Assembly (NCBI RefSeq): GCF_025766255.1
Contig: NW_026516730.1
Span: 185,042-249,041, forward strand
From: Zychaea mexicana
Taxonomy: Eukaryota; Mucoromycota; Mucoromycetes; Mucorales; Lichtheimiaceae
DNA: 64,000 nt
Direction of reading: 5' to 3'
Shown: piece by piece, positions 36,951 through 48,612 of the stretch
Layout: each line of letters starts with the position of its first letter
Numbering within the stretch: the first letter of the stretch is position 1
Program-made: the position numbers and the translations under genes
The notes under the pieces: generated by a model
Database searches by the model: none
Told to the model about the DNA's origin: nothing
Seen by the model: the letters and a program-made list of their open reading frames with translations, nothing else

Positions 36951-39504
36951 ATGGCACCACCTCCACCCAACAATGTCGAAACAAAATACTACGATTTACC
37001 CACCGCCGCTTATCGCCGGGGCTCGATCACTGCACTCAACATGCCGGTAACTACCAGTAAAGGCGAGTTGTCATGGAAACAGTCGTTCGGGTTCACTTCA
37101 GGGCGTGGAGCAGGGGCACCACTTTTCGGCCGACAGGACCGCAAATGGCGATGGTGGCACTACTTGACGCTGCTGATATTCGTTTTTGGTGCCTTGCAGT
37201 TGGTGGCGCTCGTTACCGGCTACAGAATCCTGCATGGGCAGCCTTCAGCAGTACGGATCGGTAAGCACACAATGCCTACAGACATATTATAAATACTTTT
37301 ACCCGTAACCTGTCTGCCTCGTGCCTTGCGATCAATACGAAGAAAACAGTCGGGACTAAACCATGAAAATATTATTTTTAGCCCTGAGACAGTACCCAGC
37401 CATCCCATACAAACATCTAGACACCAGCATACCGGTTAATACACAACAAGGTGCTACTGTCTATCATGTCACAAAGGAGTTCGGACCTGCCATGATGAGC
37501 AGCATTGGTGTAACCGTCACTGCCCTGGCTGCGGCACAACAAAAAACAGGCAACGCGGACGTGCGGATCGTCATGCCATACTACTCGTTTCTGAAAAACA
37601 AGTACGACATCAACAAGTATGCCGACATGGTCATCGACGTCCGTGACAAGAAGAAGCGCTTGATCCCTATCGAGTTTCGCGTCTGGAAGATGGACTATGT
37701 CTTTGACCCTCCGGCTCCGCCATCCAACGTTACCGTTTGGCAGCTCGTGGATGGTGTCAACACCTCCGTCTCAGTAGCCCCGCCCCCAGAACAACCCAAA
37801 CCCATCCCGCGCACAGAACGTGTACAGGTTTACCTCATTGGTCCGGGTAATAGGCGTCCATTCAGCCAAGTCTTCCGTGCCAGAAACGCCCTCCAAATCT
37901 ACTCCAACAACCCACCTGGACTGCCCCGCGAATGGCAAGATCAGTTCTTCAGCAAGGCAGCCGCGGCCTTTTTGACCCACCAGGCCGCTGCTAGAGACGA
38001 AGAATCCTTGTTTGCACCCATTGGCTTGGCACCTCACATCGACGTCGTCCATCTACATGGCGCCTCTACGGCCTATATTGCGAAAGCATTGCACGATAAG
38101 CGCGAGTCTAACCAGCTAGGCCCTAAACCACCTGCAGTCGTATACACGATCCACGACTACAAAGAAGAGCTTCAGTATACAAACTCATTGGCGAATGTGC
38201 ATAAGTTCATGGATGAACCTCCGACTGTGGACGACCTCGTACTACAACCTTATACACGTGGTCAGCGGGTGTTCATGTCAAGTTTAGGCATGGATCACGC
38301 AAATGTTGCAACAATGGTCGGCCGCACTATGGCGTCTGATCTTGTCGAAGGCCGTCTTGAAGTTTATCTCAAAGAAATCGGGATGGAAAGTGTTCTTAAA
38401 AAGGCACAAGAACGACGTTTCTTTGGAATCAGCAATGGTGTTGATTTCAACCAGCTGAACCCATTTAGAGATCCACGATTAGTGACACGTAAGCTTGGAT
38501 ATCCCGAGTACTCGCTGGATATGATACGCAGGCAGCCCTCACTAGCTTCGAAGACATCGGACGATCCAAAGGCACTTGATGTTCCAGACGTGCGCACAAT
38601 TTGGCCGCTCTCTGACACAATGAGCGATTATGTGACTACCTCAAAAGACCGTGCAAAGCGGTTCCTTGTGCGACGCAGCCTGCTCAATGAAGACGACTTG
38701 AAACGACCATTGGCTCTCTACATTGGCCAATTCCAGCACGACAAGGGATTGGAACTCTTCGAGGATGCTGCTGCATACTTTGTTAAGCACGACGTCAAGT
38801 TTGTCATCATTGGCCAGCCTGGCGATTATCCGCTCGAGCGTGTCGAAGCATTGCAGGAGAAATTCCCGGACCATGTCATTGTCATGTCAACAGCAGCCCA
38901 ACAACGGCGGTGGTCCATCTTTTGCCGTGCCGCAGCGGATTTTGTGTTCGTTCCCAGTCTGACTGAAAACTTTGGACTAATGGCAGCCGAGGGTCTGTGG
39001 TTTGGGTCGTCTGTGATCTCTACTGGTGTCGGCGGAATGGGCGAGTATTTGATCGACCGGCCCTCCGAAGCAACGTGGTCGGAAGCAGAACCTGCACGCG
39101 ATATCCATATTATTCGCGACAAGGTGACACGTGTGCCAACTGTCACGAGCAGTGAGTACTACAATGCTTATCTGTTTGGTGCAAGCAACACGACCACGCT
39201 TGAGGATGCGATCCGCGAAGCTGCTGCTGATTTTAACCGAAACAATGCAAGCAAGTCACTGCGTGAAGAGTACGTTTTGCGCATGCTGCGGTCGTCGTAC
39301 TCTTTGGGCTGGCACCGTGGTCAACAGGACGGCCCTGTACATGATTACGGACGCGTTTATGCCATTGCACTCGCCGATCGTCGTTTCAACAGTCTGAATA
39401 GTCATGAGGTTTTTGAAGAAGATGCCCTGCTTCGACGGTTATTGCGGCAGCGACAGCAAAACTTCCATCAAGTGGACTACTATGCTCTCAGCGAATCCTT
39501 CTAA
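36951..39504 (+). CDS. Membrane-anchored GT-B glycosyltransferase related to starch/glycogen synthases (GT5-like)
   Basis: Exons 36951-37260 and 37382-39504 give 810 aa. Residues 1-68 are a cytosolic N terminus, and one membrane segment lies at about 70-92 (WHYLTLLIFVFGALQLVALV), so a type II membrane protein is likely. The start of the catalytic part, YHVTKEFGPAMMSSIGVTVT followed by RIVMPYYSFL, resembles the N-terminal GT5 motif (normally vtxEfxPxxKxGGLgDVv), but with MSSIG in place of the K-x-GGLG loop. The C-terminal Rossmann half is normal: LALYIGQFQHDKGLELFED, FVIIGQPGDY, and the EX7E motif ENFGLMAAEGLWFGSSVIST. It probably makes a glucan or other wall/secretory polysaccharide; donor and acceptor cannot be told from sequence. 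The ATG at 36951 follows a CT-rich leader. Confidence 0.82.
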
Positions 39505-41186
39505 ACCTTTTCCTTTGTTCCATATCATGTACCAACCCTTGTAATCTTATGTACCATAGCGCTTGTCCTTTTTTTTGTTATTCTCACACATTCACCCTAT
39601 CATCAACCATAACCAACAGCCAGCAATCATTATTCTCTACCCTCGCCAACACACTCACACATACTTACTTACTTACACTCGCACACTAAAATATATTTTC
39701 GCAATCCTTCTCCCCCCCCATGTTCTTTGCATTTTATTAGAGTACTCCTTCCTTGAATTACATCTATCCTTAAACAATAAACTCACAAAATCACATGTTT
39801 ATCTAAATCTCTGTCAAATCTGTAAGCACGAGTTGGCATATTTGACAGCTTGTGTTGTGTAAATAAAACATGCCACTTTGCTTAATATGCATGCACCATG
39901 TGTTATGCGAGCTAATAACATTCATGCTTGTGCGTACAGCTGCAAGAAAAATGGAAAACTTGGGGGAGGGGTTCCTGAATCACAGCATTCATGGTCTCGC
40001 CCTTTAATCAGCAGCCTTCAAACACCTTGCGACTTCTCTAATATGATGCAATTACAGTACATGATAAGCTACGCTCCTTATACGTTTCTTCTCAATGGAT
40101 CTGCCGGTTTTCTTCTAGGAGTCACTTTCTCGGAGGAACCCCAGAGTTTTCAAGAGCAGTCATTACATGATATGCAGCGGACAACTTCACTCCGTTCTAA
40201 ATCAACCCCACGCAATCAACCATGTTGTTAAGTCGACATGTTTTAAATCGATTAGTGAGCTGTATAGGACACACTTATTTGTATACGGCCCGCTCTTTTT
40301 CAAATAGGTTAGTCGAATAATTTCAAAAAATATGTATCATACTCCCGCCTTTCCTTAATTGTAAATATCGACTTGTGTAAGCGTTTCGACTATTCATCAA
40401 GCTATATAAACCTTGAATCCGTCTGATACGGTGTCATCGCTTTTGCTAAGTACGTAACCAAAAACAAGGTAAGATGGAACACCTGCATCCGCGAAAGGAG
40501 ATCAATCCCCTCAATTCGTAATTGTACCCCCTTTCTTAGAATGATATGCATGAAGATGTCATTTGATGAAGTCTTCTTGTTGTGGCTACAAGGAAAAAGT
40601 ATATGACGATTGCTTGCGCGAGTAATGTGGTGGTGGCAATTTTATTTTACTACGTCCCTTATAGCATAGCGAGAAGAGAAAGAACAGCAAGAAAGGAAAT
40701 GTCTCCCATATATTCCGGAACCACGGCAAAACAATTAACTATGTACCGATGCAGATTCCGAGAAATGGTGTATTAAGTAACGTTCAGAGTCAGCGAGGGT
40801 AGTCTTTTTGAGAAAAATAACCTTAATCCAGATCATCAATCATTAACCGACCGGATCAACAGCCAGAAGACACACGCCCCTCGTCGGGATGTTTGTCTAT
40901 TCACGTACTCAAAGAGAGATCAATGAAGAAAAAGAGCCTTTTTAGGCAAAAGAGCCGGAAAAAAACCAAAAAAGTATATAGTATAAAGATGCACGTTGAG
41001 AAATAAATGTTGATATGGGAGTGGAAATCAAAAGTAGGAAAGGAAGCGAGATTCAAAGGGAAAGAGTTAGAGTTAGTCAGAGAGAAAGAGTGTGCGCTAA
41101 GTGTTTGTAAGTGTGTGTGTGTGTGGGATATGTTGTAATGCATGTGAAAAAAGCGGCTGGCAGCCCGATTTTGTCCGTCTTGTCGT
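39505..41186. other. Intergenic region between convergent genes, no gene recognised
   Basis: It contains the 3' ends of the glycosyltransferase and bZIP transcripts. A CA/CT-rich stretch runs at 39590-39700, and a GT run near 41112-41123. Open frames are short, with no recognisable domain. Confidence 0.45.
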
Positions 41187-41221
41187 TTAGGAAAAGTCGT
41201 CTATTGTGATAACCAGGTGTT

Positions 41222-43262
41222 TTACTTAGTTGTCTGGTGGTTTCTGTATGTGGGAGGAGCAATTTGGATTCGTTGGGTCCTGGTGTGTGTATGTCGCACA
41301 AGCTTACCATTGTCATTTGCTATTAACGAGTCCCATGTCGTGCATCGTTGTTCAGGTGCATTGAATCGGGTTGTCTTCTGACCTATGCCGTTCCTTGGTG
41401 TATAGTGCATGCCATAATAACCGTTCGTCAATTGTATCGGTGTCGGTGAGAACATTTCGTCGGTGGTGTCTTCGATACTAGATGTTGTGGATTTCGATTT
41501 TGAAGTGCATGTAGAAGAGAGTGATGACGGATACGAGGTAGCCTGTGCAGACTGTGCAGGGGTTGATAAAGAATTGCTGTTGTGCTGTTGTTGTTGTTGT
41601 GATGGTTGATTAGGGTTTTGTTGATTGGGGACGGTTGGAGAAGTTGATAAGAACGGGGTGGATGTGTCTCGGTTGTTTTTGTTATTAACACGGTTCATAT
41701 CGAAGCCTAGAAGCGACGAGATTTCATTGAAAGCGACTTGTGATTGTGACCGAGGCGTCGGTTCTAGCGATGGTTGCGAAGGAAGGGATGCTATGGTCGA
41801 CACTGCCGTGCTCGTTGAATCGTCTGCTCCAGTTCCTGTCGTCCCTGCTCCTGCTGTGGGTGTCGCCACTGCCTCTTCTTGTTCAGCAAAGGGATGTACC
41901 TCCTCTAGTCCTTGCATCCTCCGCCATCGATTAGTTGTACGTTGTAAACTAAAGTCGATCGTAAGGAACCAATACTTTTCGAAGAACTCGACCGGTAATT
42001 CCCAGTTTCCTGCAATAGCAGGATCTCCGCCATGGAACACCGAACCGCTGAGCAAACATCGGAAGCAGTCGTCTAAACTGAATTGATCTCGGAAAAGGAT
42101 CATGCGATCGCGCATGTGGGGTGTTGGAATCAGGTCAATGCGAGGATCATGTGGAATCGTGAGCTAACAACGAGGTGCAGTTGGGTTAGACTAAACTCGA
42201 CGGTGCAAATGGAAATACAAGGTCTCTTTTTCTTACTTGTAACAGTGTCGGCTGGATAGCAAATGGCAAAGAACTCATTCGCACGCATGCTGCCTGTAAC
42301 CTCAGCCGCAGCCGCAGAGCTTGAATAGCACCAAGGTTGCTTGTGAGCGGTTCGTCTGAAAGCATGACAGGTTTTGGCATGCTACGGTGCTCTTCTTCGT
42401 GCGTTTGAGTTTCCTGTACTGGCGATAAGTCAGGGAGGTTGGCGAAGGAAATGCGTTGTTGCTGGTCTTCTCGTGGAACAGATACACTAGATGATGGCGA
42501 CGGGAACGTGTTTGGGTCGTTTAGGTCGACACTGTTGGTACTGCTTCCGGTGCTGCTTGAAGGAGTGTGCTGCTCCCACGCAGGAGAGGACACAACAGGC
42601 GGCGGTGGATTACGTACGCGATTGGGCATCGAACGAACGCCGTCCTCGGTAATCAAAATGGATCCAGATGAAACGTACCGGTCTCGTTGCTGGCGCCGAT
42701 GACGGTTGTTGTTGTATACTTTGGAAAAAGTTGGCAATTTACTTTTGGAGTTTACATCGAGGTAAGCGGCTATCGGCTCTGGGATGGACTGGGCCAGAAC
42801 CGACAATGTTTGGTCGTTAATGTATGGCCCATGCTGCGGTATTGTCAAGTTGTGTTGGAAGCAGACCAGCTGAAGCGAAAGAACGATGCCTTTGAGATAC
42901 CAATTCTCTGACTTTAGGATGTCGTTGTCGCTCTTGAGCTGCTCATTCTCGGTGTGGAACTTGTCTCGTTGCTCCCGCACCTGTTTGATGGCAACCTCGA
43001 GCTCCCTCAGATGCTTTTCCTTGCGCTCGCGAAATGCCCGCTGTGCTGCTCTGTTCTGTGCTTTTCGAAGTGCAGGCGAGGCAGGATTGGGTTTGCGTCC
43101 AGGCTTTTTTCGAATTTTTATTGGTGGTGAACCGTCGTCTCTTTGCACATCGTTACTGTCGCTGTTGCTGGTATCTGCTGGTCCATCAAAGTCGTTGTAT
43201 TGGTCCTCAGGAACGTCGGTGTCCATGGCATCCATGGCATCAAAGTCGTGCTCCGTTTCCAT
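41222..43262 (-). CDS. Yap/Pap1-type bZIP transcription factor with DUF3425 domain
   Basis: Exon 1 is 43262-42237 (342 aa) and exon 2 starts at 42163. The acidic N terminus is followed by KKPGRKPNP and the basic region RKAQNRAAQRAFRERKEKH (about residues 66-84), the Yap/Pap1 type with NxxAQxxFR. A leucine zipper runs to about 120. Exon 2 begins LTIPHDPRIDLIPTPHMRDR and continues GNWELPVEFFEKYWFLTID and TNRWRRMQ, which matches DUF3425 of fungal stress and secondary-metabolism bZIPs. The tail is Ser/Thr/Gln rich. The 3' end is unsettled: the frame stays open to 41222, but a GTAAGC donor near 41304 could splice to an acceptor near 41226 and stop at 41187. It acts as a nuclear DNA-binding regulator, plausibly in stress response (inferred). 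Confidence 0.88.
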
Positions 43263-44505
43263 GCTGATAGATTAAAGGAAGGATTTAGTCGTTGCTTTTA
43301 AACTTTGCTTTAGAAAAGGAAAAGAGTAAAAAAGAAAGAAAGAACGGGCAGGGCAATTTTTTTTGTTTGAGAAACAGGTGCAAAACCTTAAACTAGAAAA
43401 GAAGCCTTCACAGGAATTGCGGGCGCCAATCATTGGCTGGTATCGCCTTCGTCAACGTGTTCCATCTCCGCTGAAATGGGGGAGTAAGGAAAGAAAAGGC
43501 GCGCTTGGCCTAGTTAGTTCATTTCTGACGGGCAATAGAATAAGCACCCTTCTTTAATAATAATTCCCGCATATTCCTGCTTTACGCTGTATTATACGCA
43601 GCTCAAACTAGCTACTGTATCCTATGCTCTAAAGAGAACGACCACCAGAAAGTAGTCGGGCAATTCGCTAGGTGGAGAAGTGCGATATGATTGTATATGG
43701 CGTTTGCAACAGCATCGGTTGCTTTTTGTGTGGGGGTTCTACTTCTGAACGTTCCGTCGTGTCACCCTCGCCCCAATTTAGTTCAGACACGCTGGGAAAA
43801 AATGAAATGCGAATTGGCTCCTGCCATATCTATTTTCATCGGTGTACGCAACCATGTCACTGACTCTTGTTCATGCGACATGCACAAAAAGGTATCCATT
43901 ACAAATAACGATCGTCTTATTCTGATATTTTTTCCACAATAATATACGGATTTAATAACGGTTTCCCATCGCTAAATTTCTGCCTCCTCGGCGTTGTTGA
44001 CAAGTTCCTGTTACTGTTTAATGACAGCACAATAAATAGACCGTCATGCGCTATATAGAAAGAACACAAAAGAAATGAGCTTGATGTTGATTTTATTTTT
44101 CATAAAAACATAGTTCACTAGATGTAGTATAATTCTAATAAAAGTAACACCTCGACCGCATTAAAAACCCCCCCCCCATCTGTTCTTCGAAAGAACCCTT
44201 ATAATCGTCGTAGTAAAAACTTATTGCAGCAGCAGGAGCAAACAAAAGAGTAACAAGATCAAGCAATTAATTCGATGACCCGAAAGCACTTGTTTCTTTA
44301 TCACTTATTAACTCATGTGTTGCAGTGGTCGTACATGGCCACCAAAGATCCTATTTTGAGCTTGAAGCTATACCTAATAGATCCAGACTGCTCCGGCTAC
44401 ACGGATAACAAGCTTTTGGTAAATGATGATCAGCTACTTAACCCCACTATTAGCAGTTACAACAGCCGATCAATCCAAATACTAGAGCGCAACCTACTAC
44501 TTGTA
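43263..44505. other. Promoter of the bZIP gene and spacer to the transposon array
   Basis: No supported gene. A C run lies at about 44168-44177. A short open frame at 44275-44559 runs into the transposon end and may be the relic of something interrupted by it. Confidence 0.35.
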
Positions 44506-46349
44506 CAGGGTTTTCAAAAAGTAATGTCGCGCTCTGTAAAAATTAATGTCGTATACTAATAAAAATCAATGTCGCTTGGCAGCAAAAATTTTGTCGCATG
44601 TTTCAAAATTGAGCATTTTCTTAAATTTTTGTCGCATTTTTTGAAATTTTTGTCGCCTGTTTTTAGAAGTAATACTAGGAACGTAGTATAAAGCTATCTA
44701 AGAAAAGCCTTTTTAAATAATAGTTTCATAAAGTTTTGATGATTCGTTATAATAAAGAAAAGAAAGATATTTTACTTACCTTATACTTACTGTTTATTTT
44801 TCTTATCATTTTTATGTAACTGCAATGATAACTGTCATTACTACACAAAGTATTATAGGCTCTCTTTTCTACGACACTTTTCTAAGCATCTGTGTGAATA
44901 GGAAACAAACCCAATGAAATCTGAAGGTCTTACCTTATTACATGCTTCACGGATTCTTGTAGTCAAGGTCTCTTGTTGTAAGAATCGTTGACGCTTCATC
45001 TTACTCTTTGCAACCGACCAAAACTGTTCTATAGGATTTAGCTCAGGAGAATATGGAGGAAGGTATCCATATCGGTATCCACGGTATTCGATATATTTCG
45101 CAATATCGGTAGAAGTATGAATAGGTGCATTATCCATTATCAGATAATGACCTTTCATCTGTGGGTATTTATCCATTTCATCTAATGTTTCTTTCAAAAA
45201 GCTAATATAATGGCCTGTTACAGTTTCAGTGCTTAGAAGTTCAGATCCTTGACCAGCCTTTCTCTTCTTATTAGGACGAGGTATTCTCACACTAGCTTTG
45301 ATTAACCCTGAGGCAGAAATAGCGCCTGATACGGTTGTGGTTTTTGCTCTAGTAGTTGGCACTGTTACTATAGCAGGAGTACCTACCTTTGACCAACCTC
45401 TTGTACGTTTCATATTGATATGGAATGGTGATTCATCAATAAACACGCAGTTAGTCAAGAAATCCATATCTGTTAGATCCCATTCACGAACACGATCGTA
45501 GCGTTCGTTAATCTTTTCTGGACTATTTCTTTCAACAGAGTGAAACTCTGCCTTTTTCAACGATAAGTTGTATCCTGTTGTCTAAAATTATGAACAGTTC
45601 TGCGAGAGACTTTTAGACCCGTAGACTTATACTTATCTATTAGATAGTCTGTTATTTCTTCAATCACAGCCGAAGGATTGTCTTTTTATGTTCCTCAATA
45701 AGGATGGGTTTGCGACCCAGTTTCTTCTTACTATCAAATATCGAATCTGGATCCTCTTCATACTGTTTTACCCATCTCTGTGCGGCACGAACATGTATAC
45801 ATAACTGCTTAGCTGCTGCTGAAGCACTCATGCATTTTTCTATCTTCAATTTAAAGAATTTAGCCTTATCTTCATTCGTATATCGAGTATATGAACGCTT
45901 TTCACTAATTTCTTTCATTTGCAAGTCCTGATCTGTCTCATGCCTCGCATGATCTAAATGCTCGAATACATTGTTTGTAATACTTGTGGAGGCAGCATTT
46001 TGTAAATATTCGGTGTGGGATGTGAGTGATTCAAGTGCAAATACATTCTGGTCGACAATGTAATCCATAGGTTCAGGTCTGTCGTTTTCATCTACAGCAT
46101 TTCCCTTCCCATCTTCATAAAAAAATTGTGCCATGTTATATAGTTTAAATGATTTATAATTTCAATGATGTATAGTTTCGATTGTATAGCTGAAAAAAAG
46201 AATAAAGAAAAAAAGTTCCGTTTGGTGGAATTTATATTTTTTACTAAGGCAGAAAATGCGACATTTGATTTCTAAGCAGAGCGACATCAATTTTGAAACA
46301 TGCGACATTAATTTTTTACAGAGCGCGACATTACTTTTTGAAAACCCTG
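44506..46349. mobile_element. Tc1/mariner-type DNA transposon with intact ends
   Basis: The element starts CAGGGTTTTCAAAAAGTAA and ends with the inverted copy, flanked by TA on both sides (44504-44505 and 46350-46351), the target duplication of this superfamily. The inverted repeats are about 47 bp and near perfect. Inside them lie further spaced copies of a short motif ending TGTCGC on both sides, likely transposase binding sites. The element carries one transposase gene on the minus strand and directly abuts the first unit of the repeat array. Confidence 0.92.
44853..46134 (-). pseudogene. DD34E transposase of the mariner-type element, two frameshifts
   Basis: The N-terminal frame (46134-45664) has a helix-turn-helix region (AAKQLCIHVRAAQRWVKQYE) followed by GRKP. 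The C-terminal frame (to 44853) has the catalytic core: first Asp in CVFIDESPFHINMKRTRGW, second in LIMDNAPIH, Glu in LPPYSPELNPIEQFW, with 34 residues between the second Asp and the Glu. Between the two frames, sequence continuity requires two single-base losses: one right after EEHKK near 45690, one near 45590 where VHNF is followed by TTGYNLSLKK in the next frame. The transposase is therefore probably inactive, unless these are sequencing errors. Confidence 0.85.
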
Positions 46350-46529
46350 TACATGACCATTTCACTGGTATCGTATATAATGGATATTTAGTGTTTTAGT
46401 TCGTTGAATTATGTTGATCATTCTTGCGCGTGCTCAATTTTGTTAAATTACTTTTCAAGTTTTTTTTTTAGTAGATTACAGTTAAGTTTAGCTTTTCCTT
46501 ATCCTTGTTATGATTGGTTTTTTTTTTGA

Positions 46530-46940
46530 AGCGGATTGTAGATGCAAACTTGGTCGACTTCGCCTTTGCCAAGTCCCTCTCTATGCTGCGAGTGAGTTAT
46601 GGATGCTTACTTGGTCGACTTCGCCTTGGCCAAGTCCCTCTCTATGTTTGCGATTTATTTTTGAAGCGGATTGTAGATGCATACTTGGTCGACTTCGCCT
46701 TTGCCAAGTCCCTCTCTATGTTTGCGATTCATTTTTGAAGCGGATTGTAGATGCATACTTGGTCGACTTCGCCTTTGCCAAGTCCCTCTCTATGCTTGCG
46801 ATTTATTCTTGAAGCGGATTGTAGATGCATACTTGGTCGACTTCGCCTTTGCCAAGTCCCTCTCTATGCTACGAGTGAGTTATGGATGCATACTTGGTCG
46901 ACTTCGCCTTTGCCAAGTCCCTCTCTATGCTTGCGAGTTT
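46530..46940 (+). repeat. Minisatellite, 6 copies of a 74/61-bp unit (array 1)
   Basis: Unit cores ACTTGGTCGACTTCGCC start at about 46548, 46609, 46683, 46757, 46831 and 46892, so spacings are 61 or 74 bp. The constant core contains a dyad (ACTTGG...CCAAGT). Two unit types occur, one with TTGAAGCGGATTGTAGATGC and one with GAGTGAGTTATGGATGC upstream of the core. Unit length is not a multiple of three, so the open frames through it are not coding. Confidence 0.93.
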
Positions 46941-46973
46941 TTTTCTTTTTTTTCTTCCTTTTTCAAGTAATTT

Positions 46974-47000
46974 GTAAAAGTTGGTCGAGACAACTTTTAC
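46974..47000. other. Perfect 10-bp inverted repeat next to the minisatellite
   Basis: GTAAAAGTTG and its complement CAACTTTTAC are separated by 7 bases (GTCGAGA). The GTCGA in the loop echoes the minisatellite core. It is conserved in unit 2 at 53720-53746. Confidence 0.8.
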
Positions 47001-47913
47001 CATTTCTCATTTTTTGCTTATTTGTTATCTGCATGAAATATTAGGCTAAGAAAGAAACCGGCAAAGGCCAACCTTGACAACAGGTTTTTTTTTACTTTTG
47101 TATCAATGGCACAAACTCTTTGCAAACTGAAAACCTTTCGTACTGGGAAACAGGTAAAAATATAACAGTGATAGCATCAAGTGAATACTAAATAGATGGG
47201 TATGATCGTCATTTAAACCTACATTTTTAATAGTATCTGCAGCAACAGGAGGTTTCATGAAATGCTTTTATTGATGATAACTTGGAGATCATTGTTTCAG
47301 GAATGGAAAAAGATTTCAAAAACAATTGGGCCTTGTTATAAACCAAGCTGCTAGAAGAATAAAGTAAATCTGGTACGATCGACTAGTACATATAAATTGT
47401 TATGTTTGTATTCTGTATCTTATAAATCTTTGCTTTTTTTTTGCGGCTGTAATCCCATGATAAGTCAAATTGGTGGAAGCAAGATTTGCAGGCCATACCA
47501 TCCTCCCCACCACTCTGCCAGCGAATTCAACAATATACCTTTAAAATTCAAGTTCAGTGGAGTTCAACATGGCATCAGGTTCAACCACATGGACCACAAT
47601 GGTACGCCAGTCAACAAAACCAAGGCAAATTCAATTTATTCTGGCACAAACTACGAGTGGGTGGAAAGCACATCTAAACCATTGGGTTCAACAAAAAATG
47701 ATAGGTAGACGGGCATAACTAAGGCAATGAAAATATAACTTCAGTATGTATCTACCAAATATATAAACCGAAGTAGTTTATAAACAATATACTAGCACAC
47801 TTAAGCTGTTTTAACTCTACATTTTCTATTATCATGAACTACAACGGTTTCACGACAGCCATCTCGTAGTCATTCTCAGTATACGTAAAACGCGTAGTGG
47901 CGAGCAAAAAGTA

Positions 47914-48246
47914 GTGGGCAAAATTGGTACGAGGGCGGAGCACTTTATTGAATTTTTGGAGGTGGTAATGAAGGTCTTGAAGGAAAATGGCACGGATGGA
48001 AGAACTTTAATCATGGACAACGCTCCTATTCACAAGACACAAGAGGTAAAGGATGCTGTTGCTAAGCAGGGCTTTACTTTACTGTATCTCCCTCCTTATA
48101 ACCCTTTTCTGAATGCTATTGACGAATTTTGGTCCAAAGTTAAGGCAGGTGTTAAGTGCAATTTGCTTTCTTCCGACGATCCCTTGATACCACGGATCGA
48201 ACAATCTGCGCGTCTGGTTACTCCAAGGATTGTCAAGGATGGATAA
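47914..48246 (+). pseudogene. C-terminal fragment of a DD34-type transposase, unit 1
   Basis: 110 codons cover the end of a DDE_3-type (Tc1/IS630-like) core: LIMDNAPIHKTQEVKDAVAK and LPPYNPFLNAIDEFWSKVK. The upstream half of the core, with the first catalytic Asp, is missing or unrecognisably degraded. The position that is Glu in unit 2 is Asp here (NAIDEFW). The sequence is distinct from the transposase at 44853, so it comes from another element family. Confidence 0.8.
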
Positions 48247-48612
48247 AGCATTCACTGTCGTTTGTGCCTCGATGTCTCCTTGAGGAGCAGATGTTGTAGT
48301 TTTTTTTTTAATATTTAAATAAATTCATTGTTATTGTTGCTGTTGTTATAAGAAAAGACGAAAAGTATGTCAAAAAGGAAATTAAAAAAAGGAATGTCGT
48401 CATGGAATTAAAATGAAGATGTCAAAAGTAAAATTCACATCGGCCATCAAAGAATTATGAACTCTGCCAATAATTAAAATTACACCCGTCGTCTGGTTTA
48501 ATCCCCTAACGCCAATTTCAAAAGTATCCTGCGCCAATGTAAAAAAAAAAGCCCCGCCAATCATTAGGAAAATCCTGTAACAACACAACAGGTTCTCCTA
48601 ACTTCTGTTGCC

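Noticed and set aside
46510..46970. Open frames of 74-100 codons through the minisatellite (repeated LVDFAFAKSLSM)
   Set aside because: The 74- and 61-bp unit lengths are not multiples of three, so the same peptide appears in different frames. This is a repeat artefact, not a gene.
47397..47708. 103-codon frame in unit 1 (and at 54143 in unit 2)
   Set aside because: Two frames over the same DNA are equally open and neither shows a domain. It lies in a degraded stretch that resembles a decayed paralogue of the unknown gene, so no CDS is called.
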